Shown here: piece after piece, positions 23,196 through 31,426 of the stretch
How positions within the stretch are numbered: the first letter of the stretch is position 1
Layout: every line of letters begins with the position of its first letter
DNA from: Tissierellia bacterium
GTDB lineage: Bacteria; Bacillota; Clostridia; Tissierellales; Tissierellaceae
Reading direction: 5' to 3'
Assembly: GCA_028708575.1 (NCBI GenBank)
Contig: JAQVYQ010000013.1
Coordinates: 1-34,460 of the forward strand
DNA: 34,460 nucleotides
Notes under the pieces: generated by a model
The model's input: the letters and a program-made list of their open reading frames with translations, nothing else
Databases searched by the model: none
What the model was told of the DNA's origin: nothing
Position numbers and translations under genes: made by a program

Positions 23196-23645
23196 ATGAA
23201 GATAAAGAAGACATACATAGCTTTAGGAGCAGTTATTGCATTGTTTGGATCAAGTATTGTATTTTCAGAGCCTGGCTCTGAGTCTGATCCCTTAGTTACA
23301 CTAAGTTATGTTAATAATAGCATTGAACAGTTAAAAATATATGTTGATAATAGGTTTAATTCAAACTCAGGATCTAGTGTTAGTGAATTAGAAGTTGTAG
23401 AAGTTCCTGCAGGTAGATTTTTATTAGGAAAAGCTAATACTGAGATTATTTTAAGAAGTGGCAATGCAACAGCAATAGTAAGTGATTTAGGAGGATTATT
23501 AGATGTAACTGGAGGAGTAGATATTGGAAGAGATGAGCCTATACCTTCAAATCATCTTTTAATAATACCAAGAGATGATGGAAGAGGAGTATATGTGACA
23601 AATGATGCCTTTTTTATGATAAGAGGAGAATATGAAATAAGATAA
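23196..23645 (+). CDS. Secreted protein upstream of the csaB cluster, unrecognised
   Basis: 149 residues. Signal peptide: KIKK, hydrophobic core, cleavage probably after SIVFSE (about residue 25). A segment LVTLSYVNNSIEQLKIYVDN (family-like linker with a predicted helix) is followed by a Ser/Asn linker and a compact beta-rich domain of about 80 residues: VEVPAGRFLLGKANTEIILR, SGNATAIVSDLGGLLDVTGG, VDIGRDEPIPSNHLLIIPRD, then YVTNDAFFMIRGEYEI. The last part looks like a small beta-barrel that I have seen in clostridial secreted proteins of unknown function. ATG follows AAGGAGAG. It may be a wall-associated protein linked to the SLH/polymer cluster that follows 53 bases later. No catalytic motif is visible. 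Confidence 0.75.
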   Translation: MKIKKTYIALGAVIALFGSSIVFSEPGSESDPLVTLSYVNNSIEQLKIYVDNRFNSNSGSSVSELEVVEVPAGRFLLGKANTEIILRSGNATAIVSDLGGLLDVTGGVDIGRDEPIPSNHLLIIPRDDGRGVYVTNDAFFMIRGEYEIR

Positions 23646-23698
23646 ATAGATGATTATAGCATTAAAGTTATAAGAGGTATTAAAGGAGGTGGCAATAC

Positions 23699-24817
23699 TT
23701 GAAAGTACTTCATTTAATCTCTGGTGGAGATACAGGCGGAGCAAAGACCCATATTATTTCCTTAGTGAAAGGACTAAGTAAATTAATAGATGTAAAGATT
23801 ATATGTTTTATAGAGGACTCATTTTATGAAGATGCCAAAAGGGTAGGCATAGATATAGAAGTCTATGAACAAAAGAATAGAGCGGATATTAGAGTAGTAG
23901 ATAGATTGGCTAGATTAATTAATGATGATTTCGATTTAGTTCATTGCCATGGTGCTAGAGCAAATTTTATAGCAATGTTCTTGAGAAAAAAGATTAATAA
24001 ACCAATGATTACTACAATACATAGCGATTACAAACTGGATTTTAGAGATACATTGTATAAAAGGATAATCTTTACAGCAATTAATACCTTTTCACTAAAA
24101 AAATTCTATCATTTTATTGCAGTATCCGATAACTTTAAAGAAATGCTTGTGGATAGAGGTTTTAATAAAGACGAAATTTTTGTAGTCTATAATGGAATTG
24201 ATTTTAGTTATGATTTAGATTATGTATCAAAGAATGAGTTTTTATCTAGATATAACATAACAGATGAGGGAAAGAATATTGTAGGAATATTAGCAAGACT
24301 TGATCAAGTAAAGAATCATGAGACTTTTATAAAAGCAGCAGATTTGATATTGAAGAAGAGAGACGATACAATTTTCTTAATTGCAGGAAATGGTAATAAT
24401 GAAGCAAAGTTAAAAGAAATGGTTAAAGAATTTGGAATAGAAAAAAATGTTCATTTCCTTGGATTTGCTAATGATCCAGATTCTTTTATTAATGCAATAG
24501 ACATAAATGTTCTCACATCTATTAGTGAAAGCTTTCCTTATGTAATACTAGAAGGTGCCAGAATGTCTAAGCCAATAATATCTACAGATGTAGGCGGTAT
24601 TAGTAAGCTAGTTAAGAATGAATATAATGGATATTTAATTGATGTAGGAGATTATAGTGCACTAGCAGATAATATAATAAACCTTATAGACAATAAAGTC
24701 TTGTTGAATGAAATGGGAACTAATTTATATGATGATGCTAAAGCAAATTTCTCATATGATTCTATGGCTAAGACGCATTTAAATATATATAATACGATTT
24801 TAGATAAAGAAAGATAA
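23699..24817 (+). CDS. GT4-family glycosyltransferase
   Basis: 372 residues, TTG start 23699 with AAAGGAGGTGG. GT-B fold: N-terminal half with GGDTGGAKTHIISLVKGL (donor-sugar loop), LVHCHGARANF; C-terminal half with VGILARLDQVKNHETFIKAA, FLIAGNGNNEAKL, VHFLGFANDP and the EX7E motif ESFPYVILEGARMSKPII followed by STDVGGISKLV. It would add a sugar to a lipid-linked polymer on the inner face of the membrane. First gene of an apparent operon with csaB and a TagA-type transferase. Confidence 0.9.
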   Translation: MKVLHLISGGDTGGAKTHIISLVKGLSKLIDVKIICFIEDSFYEDAKRVGIDIEVYEQKNRADIRVVDRLARLINDDFDLVHCHGARANFIAMFLRKKINKPMITTIHSDYKLDFRDTLYKRIIFTAINTFSLKKFYHFIAVSDNFKEMLVDRGFNKDEIFVVYNGIDFSYDLDYVSKNEFLSRYNITDEGKNIVGILARLDQVKNHETFIKAADLILKKRDDTIFLIAGNGNNEAKLKEMVKEFGIEKNVHFLGFANDPDSFINAIDINVLTSISESFPYVILEGARMSKPIISTDVGGISKLVKNEYNGYLIDVGDYSALADNIINLIDNKVLLNEMGTNLYDDAKANFSYDSMAKTHLNIYNTILDKER

Positions 24818-24829
24818 GAGGAGATTATC

Positions 24830-25930
24830 ATGGGACATATGAAGTCGGTACTTTTGTCTGGGTACTATGGCTTTGATAACAGTGGAGATGATGCAATACT
24901 AAAGGCTATAGTCAAGGACTTAAGAGAAGTGAATAAGGATTTAGATATCACTGTTTTATCTTATAATCCTGAAAAAACAGAAAGCATGTATCCAGTCAAA
25001 GCTGTAAATAGATTTAACTTTAGAGATGTAGTATGCTCAATTAAAGAATGCTCGCTTTTTATAAGTGGTGGCGGAAGTCTATTACAGGATGTGACTAGTA
25101 CAAGATCTTTATTATATTATTTAACTGTTATGTTTTTTGCAAAGATATTTAAGAGAAAAGTAATGGTTTATGCCAATGGGATTGGACCTATTAATAAGAA
25201 ACTAAATAGATTTTTCACACGAACAATACTCAATAAAGTAGATTTAATAACTTTGAGAGATAATAGATCCAAAGAATATTTAGATATAATGGGTGTCACT
25301 AATAAGAATATTCATGTTACTGCTGATCCAGTATATACATTAGAGCCTGCTGCAGATAGTATAATTGATAATATTTTTTTAGATGAAAAGATACCTAAGG
25401 AAAAGCCATTAATAGGAGTATCCATAAGAGAATGGGAAAAAGCAAAGGGTTTAGAAACTAATATTGCTAAGGCTATTGATTATATGATAAAGGAATACAA
25501 TGCAACAATTGTATTGATACCAATGCATTATCCAGAAGACTTAAATATCGGAAAGGATATATTAGAGTTAGTAAAAGAAGATGGATGCTACATATTGAAA
25601 AAAAAGTATAATGTAGAAGAAATTATGGGAATAATCAAAGAAATGGATATGATAATTGCCATGAGATTGCATTCTCTTATATATGCTGCAACTCAATCAA
25701 TACCAATGGTAGGATTAATATATGATCCTAAGATAACAGGCCTTTTAGAAAGTATAGGCCTTGCTTACATGTGCGATGTAGAAGATTTAAACATAGATGA
25801 TCTAATCACTAATATAGACAATGTTTGGAACAATAAAGATAGCATAAAGAAGGACATAAGTAATAATAGTAATACACTAAAGAACTTAGCGCTTATGAAT
25901 GTTAAATTAGCCTATGATATATTAAGGTAG
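24830..25930 (+). CDS. csaB: Polysaccharide pyruvyl transferase CsaB
   Basis: 366 residues. CsaB features: LLSGYYGFDNSGDDAILKAI at the N-terminus, FISGGGSLLQDVTSTRSLLY, MVYANGIGPINK, LITLRDNRSKEYL, ADPVYTL, and the C-terminal MRLHSLIYAATQSIPMVGLIYDPKI. It puts ketal-linked pyruvate on a ManNAc-containing wall polymer, the ligand of SLH domains. GAGGAGATTATC precedes ATG 24830, 12 bases after the GT4 gene. Its presence predicts SLH-anchored surface proteins elsewhere in the genome. Confidence 0.94.
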   Translation: MGHMKSVLLSGYYGFDNSGDDAILKAIVKDLREVNKDLDITVLSYNPEKTESMYPVKAVNRFNFRDVVCSIKECSLFISGGGSLLQDVTSTRSLLYYLTVMFFAKIFKRKVMVYANGIGPINKKLNRFFTRTILNKVDLITLRDNRSKEYLDIMGVTNKNIHVTADPVYTLEPAADSIIDNIFLDEKIPKEKPLIGVSIREWEKAKGLETNIAKAIDYMIKEYNATIVLIPMHYPEDLNIGKDILELVKEDGCYILKKKYNVEEIMGIIKEMDMIIAMRLHSLIYAATQSIPMVGLIYDPKITGLLESIGLAYMCDVEDLNIDDLITNIDNVWNNKDSIKKDISNNSNTLKNLALMNVKLAYDILR

Positions 25931-25938
25931 GTGATTAT

Positions 25939-26694
25939 ATGGATATGGTAAAGATTTTTGGAGTAAACATATGTAATACAACATTAGACGAAACTGTGAA
26001 CTTATTAGAAACCTATCTTAAAGAAAATAAATTAAGGACAATATATACACCTAATACTGAAATTGTTATGGCAGCAAAAAAAGATGAAGAATTAAGAGAT
26101 CTAATAAATAAAGGTGATCTAATATTAGCTGATGGAATAGGTCTTATTTATGGTTCGAAAATCAAGAAAAAGCCACTGAAAGAAAGGGTTACAGGATTTG
26201 ATACATCTATAAAGCTTCTTGAAATAGCAAATACTAATTCCTATAGTCTCTATCTCTTAGGTGGTAAGGATGGGATAGCTAAAGTTGCTGCAGATAATAT
26301 AATGGGAAAGTATCCTAATATAAATGTGGTTGGATATCATCATGGCTATTTTAAGGGAAGTCATTTAGGTTTAAAAAATGAGCCTGAGGAAAAAGCAATT
26401 ATAGATGAGATTAATAAATTAAACCCGGATATAATCTTTGTTGGATTTGGATTTCCAAAGCAAGAAATTTGGATAGATTCAAATAAGGATATAATTACTG
26501 GAAAAGTCATCATAGGAAATGGTGGAGTAATGGACATATTATCTGGAAATTCTAAAAGAGCTCCAGATATTTTTATTAAACTAGGATTAGAGTGGCTATA
26601 TAGGCTGTTTCAGGATCCATCTAGAATAAAAAGGCAAATTGTATTACCTAAATTTTTATTAGAGGTAATATTTGATAGAAATGCAGTAGAATAA
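25939..26694 (+). CDS. WecG/TagA/CpsF-family glycosyltransferase (GT26)
   Basis: 251 residues. Family motifs: IYTPNTEIVMAAKKDEELR, LILADGIGLIYGSK, ERVTGFDTSI, YLLGGKDG, VGFGFPKQEIWI and GNGGVMDILSGNSKRAPD, followed by LEWLYRL. Known members transfer ManNAc (or ManNAcUA) to lipid-linked GlcNAc, starting wall teichoic-type polymers. It is 8 bases after csaB, so it probably builds the ManNAc-bearing polymer that CsaB pyruvylates. Confidence 0.94.
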   Translation: MDMVKIFGVNICNTTLDETVNLLETYLKENKLRTIYTPNTEIVMAAKKDEELRDLINKGDLILADGIGLIYGSKIKKKPLKERVTGFDTSIKLLEIANTNSYSLYLLGGKDGIAKVAADNIMGKYPNINVVGYHHGYFKGSHLGLKNEPEEKAIIDEINKLNPDIIFVGFGFPKQEIWIDSNKDIITGKVIIGNGGVMDILSGNSKRAPDIFIKLGLEWLYRLFQDPSRIKRQIVLPKFLLEVIFDRNAVE

Positions 26695-26717
26695 CTTAAA
26701 TTTGGAGGAGAGCATAT

Positions 26718-28691
26718 ATGAACATTGATCAACTAACTATTGATACCATAAGAGTATTATCTGCTGAAATGGTAGAGAAAGCTAAATCGGGGCATCCAGG
26801 GCTACCGTTAGGTGCTGCACCTATGGCACATACTCTTTGGTCTAAGGTAATGAAACACAATCCTAAAAACCCAGATTGGGTTAATAGAGATAGATTTATA
26901 TTATCTGCAGGACATGGTTCTGCACTTATATATTCTTTACTACACTTATATGGTTATGGATTGACTAATGATGATTTGAAAAACTTTAGACAATTGGGCA
27001 GTAAAACACCAGGGCATCCTGAATATGGCCATACACTAGGGATTGAAGCTACAACAGGTCCTTTAGGACAAGGGATTGCCATGGGTCTAGGGATGGCAAT
27101 GGCTGAAGCTCATATGAGAGCAAAATTCAATACTGAAGAAATGGATATTATAGACCATTATACATATGTCTTATCAGGAGATGGATGTTTAATGGAAGGC
27201 ATAAGCAATGAGGCAGCATCCTTAGCTGGTTCATTAGGATTAGGCAAATTAATAGTATTATACGATTCCAATTCTATTACAATTGAGGGAAGTACTGATT
27301 TAGCATTTAAAGAGAATGTAAGAGGTAGATTTGAAGCCTTAGGTTGGGAAACAATTTTAGTAGAAGATGGTAATGATATTCTTAGAATTGAAGAAGCAAT
27401 CAATTTAGCTAAGGAAAATGTCAATAAGCCTACACTTATAGAAATTAGAACTGAAATAGGGTATGGAACAAGTAAGCAAGGTAATTCTTCCGCTCATGGT
27501 GAACCATTAGGTTCAGAAGCTATGACTGATATGAAAAATAGAATGAAATGGGATAATGACCACTTCCATGTGCCACAAGAGGTATCCGATTATATGGAAC
27601 AAATTATTGAAAAGGGCAAAGAAGAAGAGGATAATTGGAATTCAAAATTAGATAGATATAGAGGAAAATATCCGGACCTTACTAAAGAATTTGAAAGCTG
27701 GCTTAATCTTGAACTCCCATTAGATTATATTGAATCTGATGAATTTTGGTCATTTGATAAGAGCGTTTCTACTAGAGAAGCATCAGGAATTTTAATTAAT
27801 AGAATAGCAGAAAAAGTACCTAATCTTATTGGTGGTTCAGCAGACTTAGCACCATCAAATAAGACTAATATGAAGAATAGAGAGAGTTTATCATCAGAAA
27901 ATTATTCTGGTTCTAATATCCACTTTGGTGTAAGAGAACATGCTATGGCAGCAGCTTTAAACGGTATGGCATTGCACGGTGGCTTAAGACCATATGGTGG
28001 AACATTCTTTATATTTACAGACTATATGAAGCCAGCAATGAGACTATCTTCTTTAATGAAGCTACCAGTTACATATGTCTTGACTCATGATAGTATTGGT
28101 GTTGGAGAAGATGGACCAACACATCAACCGATTGAACAGTTAGCTATCTTCAGGGCTCAGCCAAACTTTATTGAGTATAGACCAGCTGATGCTATAGAGA
28201 CAGCTGCTGGATGGTATATTGCATTAACAAGAAAAGAAACTCCAGTAGGATTAGTTTTAACTAGACAAAACTTGCCACTATTAGAGGGTACAGGCAAAGC
28301 TGCTCTAAAGGGTGGATATATACTAAAAAAAGAAAATAAAGAATTGGATATAATATTAATCGCTACTGGCTCAGAAGTACAATTAGCTGTAGAGGCTGCT
28401 AAGAAAATTGAAGAAAACAATATTGGAGTAAGAGTTGTCAGTATGCCTTCTTTTGAATTATTTGAAGAACAATCATATGAATACAAAGAAGAAGTACTTC
28501 CAAATAGTATTAGAAAGAGAGTTGCTATTGAAGCAGCAGTATCATTTGGATGGCACAAATATACTGGTCTTGATGGTAAGATAATAGCAATAGATAGTTT
28601 CGGAGCATCAGCACCTGGTAATAAATTATTTGAGGAATATAATATTACAGTTGATAATTTAGTAAATACTGCTCTTGAATATTATGAATAG
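26718..28691 (+). CDS. tkt: Transketolase
   Basis: 657 residues, the full-length single-chain enzyme. Substrate and TPP sites: KSGHPGLPLGAAPMAHTLW, FILSAGHGSALIYSLLHLYG, GPLGQGIAMGLGMAMAEA, SGDGCLMEGISNEAASLAG (TPP motif GDG), YDSNSITIEG; middle domain FGVREHAMAAALNGMALHGG and HDSIGVGEDGPTHQPIEQLA; C-terminal domain with VSMPSFELFEEQ. It interconverts pentose and hexose/triose phosphates. It lies 23 bases after the TagA-type gene with GGAGGAG before ATG, so it looks co-transcribed with the wall-polymer cluster, an unusual place for a central enzyme. Confidence 0.96.
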   Translation: MNIDQLTIDTIRVLSAEMVEKAKSGHPGLPLGAAPMAHTLWSKVMKHNPKNPDWVNRDRFILSAGHGSALIYSLLHLYGYGLTNDDLKNFRQLGSKTPGHPEYGHTLGIEATTGPLGQGIAMGLGMAMAEAHMRAKFNTEEMDIIDHYTYVLSGDGCLMEGISNEAASLAGSLGLGKLIVLYDSNSITIEGSTDLAFKENVRGRFEALGWETILVEDGNDILRIEEAINLAKENVNKPTLIEIRTEIGYGTSKQGNSSAHGEPLGSEAMTDMKNRMKWDNDHFHVPQEVSDYMEQIIEKGKEEEDNWNSKLDRYRGKYPDLTKEFESWLNLELPLDYIESDEFWSFDKSVSTREASGILINRIAEKVPNLIGGSADLAPSNKTNMKNRESLSSENYSGSNIHFGVREHAMAAALNGMALHGGLRPYGGTFFIFTDYMKPAMRLSSLMKLPVTYVLTHDSIGVGEDGPTHQPIEQLAIFRAQPNFIEYRPADAIETAAGWYIALTRKETPVGLVLTRQNLPLLEGTGKAALKGGYILKKENKELDIILIATGSEVQLAVEAAKKIEENNIGVRVVSMPSFELFEEQSYEYKEEVLPNSIRKRVAIEAAVSFGWHKYTGLDGKIIAIDSFGASAPGNKLFEEYNITVDNLVNTALEYYE

Positions 28692-28716
28692 ATATATTAG
28701 ATTATGAGTCTCAAGC

Positions 28717-28771
28717 ATATATCCCCTGTTATTCGAATAAATATTAACTAAGAATAATAGGGGGGATATAT
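28717..28771 (+). promoter_or_regulatory. Hairpin covering the ribosome site of the 28772 gene
   Basis: Arm 28717-28734 (ATATATCCCCTGTTATTC) pairs with 28752-28771 (GAATAATAGGGGGGATATAT) through 18 pairs, one of them G.U, with a 2-base bulge. The 3' arm is the whole ribosome site and touches the GTG start. No U run follows, so it is not a simple terminator. Confidence 0.6.
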
Positions 28772-29209
28772 GTGAAAAGATATTTAATTTTTGGATTAAT
28801 ATTAATAATAGCCTTAGGAGCATTATTTTTACCAAAGATATTTAAGGGTGATTCAAATGAGGTGGATTACAAGGCAGTGGAAGTAGAAGATTTACCAGTA
28901 GAAATACAAGAGGCACTTCCCAAGTACATAATGGAAGAAAGAGCATTAACATGCAAGTTTAAAGATGATATTTACGTAATTGTAACTAGGGGAGAGAAAA
29001 AGTCTAAGGGATATTTTGTGGATATTGATAGTGTTTTAAAAGAATACTATGGAGAAGAAAAATTTGATTTAATAGTAAATGCAAAATATGCAGATCCAAA
29101 TCCAAATGAAATAGTAACTCAAGAGTACGATTATCCTATTGTAGTAGTAAAGACAAATTTGAAAGAGATGCCTCAAGCAGTACATTTAGAAATTGAATAC
29201 CTAAATTAG
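28772..29209 (+). CDS. Membrane-anchored PrcB-like protein
   Basis: 145 residues, GTG start 28772. One N-terminal membrane segment (about 4-24) or uncleaved signal, then an extracytoplasmic domain. Its centre, VTRGEKKSKGYFVDIDSVLK, and the segment EIVTQEYDYPIVVVKTNL resemble the PrcB C-terminal domain (PF14343), where GEKPTGGY is followed by strands ending in a Pro-Tyr-Val motif; here the Thr-Gly is Ser-Lys, so similarity is moderate. PrcB proteins assist a surface protease in spirochaetes; Firmicute members are uncharacterised. Monocistronic, with a terminator at 29210. Confidence 0.72.
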   Translation: MKRYLIFGLILIIALGALFLPKIFKGDSNEVDYKAVEVEDLPVEIQEALPKYIMEERALTCKFKDDIYVIVTRGEKKSKGYFVDIDSVLKEYYGEEKFDLIVNAKYADPNPNEIVTQEYDYPIVVVKTNLKEMPQAVHLEIEYLN

Positions 29210-29228
29210 AGGAAGCCTTGTGCTTCCT
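29210..29228 (+). terminator. Terminator after the PrcB-like gene
   Basis: AGGAAGC-CTTGT-GCTTCCT hairpin directly after the TAG stop, followed by TTATTTTGTCTCTTT. Confidence 0.85.
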
Positions 29229-29272
29229 TTATTTTGTCTCTTTACATTTTGGTTTTAAATATGCCTTAATAA

Positions 29273-29281
29273 TGTTATAAT
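29273..29281 (+). promoter_or_regulatory. Extended -10 promoter of the DUF4330 operon
   Basis: TGTTATAAT (TG-n-TATAAT), 26 bases before the ATG at 29307; no good -35 at the usual distance. Confidence 0.55.
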
Positions 29282-29306
29282 ACATATTATATGAGGTGAT
29301 ATAAAG

Positions 29307-30416
29307 ATGCAAAAGGTCCTGCATTTATTGAACTATTTAGGAAATGGTGGAACTGAAGTATATATTTATTCCTTAGCTAAGAAATTACATAATAAAAAAT
29401 GTCAATTTGTTATTGCCTATTCTGAAGATGGAATTGGTAGAGAAATGTTTGAAGAATTAGATATAGAATTGATTCATATTGAAATGAAAAGCCCATTTGA
29501 TATGAATGCAGCAAAGAAACTAAAAAAGATTTGCAAAGAATTGTCTATAGGTGTAATACATAGCCACTTTTTAAGAGAAAACTATATATCAATTTTAAGT
29601 AAAATAATAGGCAATAATGTAAAGCTTATACATACAAGACATATGTTACTAGAAAATTCAAAATCCGTAATATTAACTAATAAAATAATGACAAGTAAAG
29701 ATGATATTATAATTGCCGTTAGTGAAAAGGTTAAAGAACAATTAATAGAAGAAAAAATTTCAAAGAAAAAAATAAAACTAATATATACTGGTATAGATTT
29801 AAAGGAGTGGAATCAACCAATTCCTTTGACTTTTAGAGATGAATACAATATAAATAAGACCACAATAGTGATAGCCTCTGTAGCTAGATTTACTGAGGAG
29901 AAAGGGCATGAATTCTTATTGGATTCTATAAGACTATTGGTTGATTATTGTATTAATAAAAAAGATATTGCAACTTTGGATTTCAAATTTGTATTAACTG
30001 GAGATGGACAACTCCTTAATACTATAAAGCAGAGAGCTATAGAATTAAATCTTGAAGATTATATTATATTTACTGGATTCAGAAGAGATATTAAAAATAT
30101 ATTAAAATCATCTGATATCTTTATATCTCACTCTAAAAGTGAAGCATTTGGGATTTCAATCTTAGAAGCAATGGCAGCAGCTATCCCAGTTTTAACCACT
30201 GATAGTGGTGGCACCAGTGAAATTATTAATGAAAAGAATGGCAATGGCTTCTTAATAGATTATGGAGATAAAAATGCATTCGTTGAACTATTGACTAAAT
30301 TAATAATTGATGAAGATTTGAGAAAAGCTTTAGGTCAGAGGGCTCATAATCATTTGAATGAAAACTTTAACTTGGATACTACAGTGAAAAACACTCTTCA
30401 AGTATATGAAATTTAG
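29307..30416 (+). CDS. GT4-family glycosyltransferase
   Basis: 369 residues, GT-B fold. N-terminal LLNYLGNGGTEVYIYSLAKKL, VIHSHFLRENYIS, HTRHMLLENSK; C-terminal VASVARFTEEKGHEFLLDSI, VLTGDGQLLNTIKQRA, IIFTGFRRDIKN and the donor-site motif SEAFGISILEAMAAAIPVLT with TTDSGGTSEII. Ribosome site GAGGTGATATAAAG. First gene of a four-gene unit with two DUF4330 proteins and a polymerase/ligase, so a step in assembling a surface glycan. Confidence 0.9.
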   Translation: MQKVLHLLNYLGNGGTEVYIYSLAKKLHNKKCQFVIAYSEDGIGREMFEELDIELIHIEMKSPFDMNAAKKLKKICKELSIGVIHSHFLRENYISILSKIIGNNVKLIHTRHMLLENSKSVILTNKIMTSKDDIIIAVSEKVKEQLIEEKISKKKIKLIYTGIDLKEWNQPIPLTFRDEYNINKTTIVIASVARFTEEKGHEFLLDSIRLLVDYCINKKDIATLDFKFVLTGDGQLLNTIKQRAIELNLEDYIIFTGFRRDIKNILKSSDIFISHSKSEAFGISILEAMAAAIPVLTTDSGGTSEIINEKNGNGFLIDYGDKNAFVELLTKLIIDEDLRKALGQRAHNHLNENFNLDTTVKNTLQVYEI

Positions 30417-30432
30417 ATAAGGAAGGGATATA

Positions 30433-30921
30433 ATGATAGATAAAAATGGTAAATTATTTGGGAAGATAAGTATTATTGATATTATTATAATTTTAGCAGT
30501 ACTTATATTTGGAATATTTTTGGCAAGCAAAATAGGACTGTTTTCAAACAATACTACAATAGTCAGTAGTGAGCCAAATCTGAGGATTACTTTTTATCAA
30601 GAGGAAGTAAATAGTTTTACTGCAAATAATATAAGTATTGGAGATCCAACAACAGAAACATTACAAAATAAGAATCTTGGGAAAGTTGTGGATATTGAAG
30701 TAGGAGATTCAATATCTTGGGGTTTTGATAAGGATGGAAATCAAGTGAAATCAACTAAAGAGGGGTGGTCCTTGGTCTATATCCATATGGAGACAAATGG
30801 TGCTTTGGGACCTAATGGTATAAATATAGGTGGTTCAAACTATTATATTGGACAGTATATTACTTTAAGAGTAGGGGATTCCATTTTTTACGGAAGAATC
30901 TCTGATGTAGAAGAGATTTAG
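30433..30921 (+). CDS. DUF4330 protein, first copy
   Basis: 162 residues. MIDKNGKLFGKISIIDIIII is the typical DUF4330 (PF14221) opening, leading into one membrane segment (about 12-36). The outside domain has two characteristic elements: FTANNISIGDPTTETLQNKNLGKVVDIEVG, cited in two parts (NNISIGDPTTETLQ and NLGKVVDIEVG), and a C-terminal NYYIGQYITLRVGDSIFYGRI. Known members are uncharacterised and sit in surface-polysaccharide loci. 17 bases after the GT4 gene, 12 before the second copy. Location: membrane, domain outside. Confidence 0.88.
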   Translation: MIDKNGKLFGKISIIDIIIILAVLIFGIFLASKIGLFSNNTTIVSSEPNLRITFYQEEVNSFTANNISIGDPTTETLQNKNLGKVVDIEVGDSISWGFDKDGNQVKSTKEGWSLVYIHMETNGALGPNGINIGGSNYYIGQYITLRVGDSIFYGRISDVEEI

Positions 30922-30932
30922 GAGGACTAAAT

Positions 30933-31409
30933 ATGTTAAAAAAGAAATTTACCTGGATAGATATAGTTATTATTCTAATAGTAATAATAAGTGTAGTAGG
31001 TATTGGGAGTAAGTTTACCACTGCCAAAGTTGCTCAACCATTGGAAACAAGTGCAAATGATATTTATATTTCTTTCTATATTGAAGAAACACCTGATTAT
31101 ACTATAGATGCACTTTCAATTTCTGATCCAGTGACTGAATCAGTTCAAAATTCAAACTACGGAGAGATTGTTGAAATAACACCTGGGCCATCTATTTATT
31201 GGGAAAGTGACGATTTCGGTCAATTAAAAGGGTCTAGTAGAGAAGGGTATTCATCACTTTACTTAAGAATGAAGGCAAATGGCATCATTAGTGGAAGTGG
31301 AGCTTCAATTGATAAATCCGTCTATTATGTAGGCCAGACTGTAACCATATATGCTGGTAATTCTGTCTTTAAAGATGGAAGAATTTCAGAACTTAAATTA
31401 GCTGAGTAG
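30933..31409 (+). CDS. DUF4330-like protein, second copy
   Basis: 158 residues. Same plan as the preceding protein: short cytoplasmic start (MLKKKFTWIDIV), one membrane segment, outside domain with IDALSISDPVTESVQNSNYG, EIVEITPGPSIYWESDD and VYYVGQTVTIYAGNSVFKDG. Shared residues with copy one (ISxxDPxTExxQN...YGxIVxI, YYxGQxxTxxxGxSxF) show a tandem duplication followed by strong divergence. Ribosome site TAGGAGGACTAAAT. Probably a partner of copy one in the same membrane complex. Confidence 0.82.
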   Translation: MLKKKFTWIDIVIILIVIISVVGIGSKFTTAKVAQPLETSANDIYISFYIEETPDYTIDALSISDPVTESVQNSNYGEIVEITPGPSIYWESDDFGQLKGSSREGYSSLYLRMKANGIISGSGASIDKSVYYVGQTVTIYAGNSVFKDGRISELKLAE

Positions 31410-31426
31410 TGTAGAGGATGATAAAA

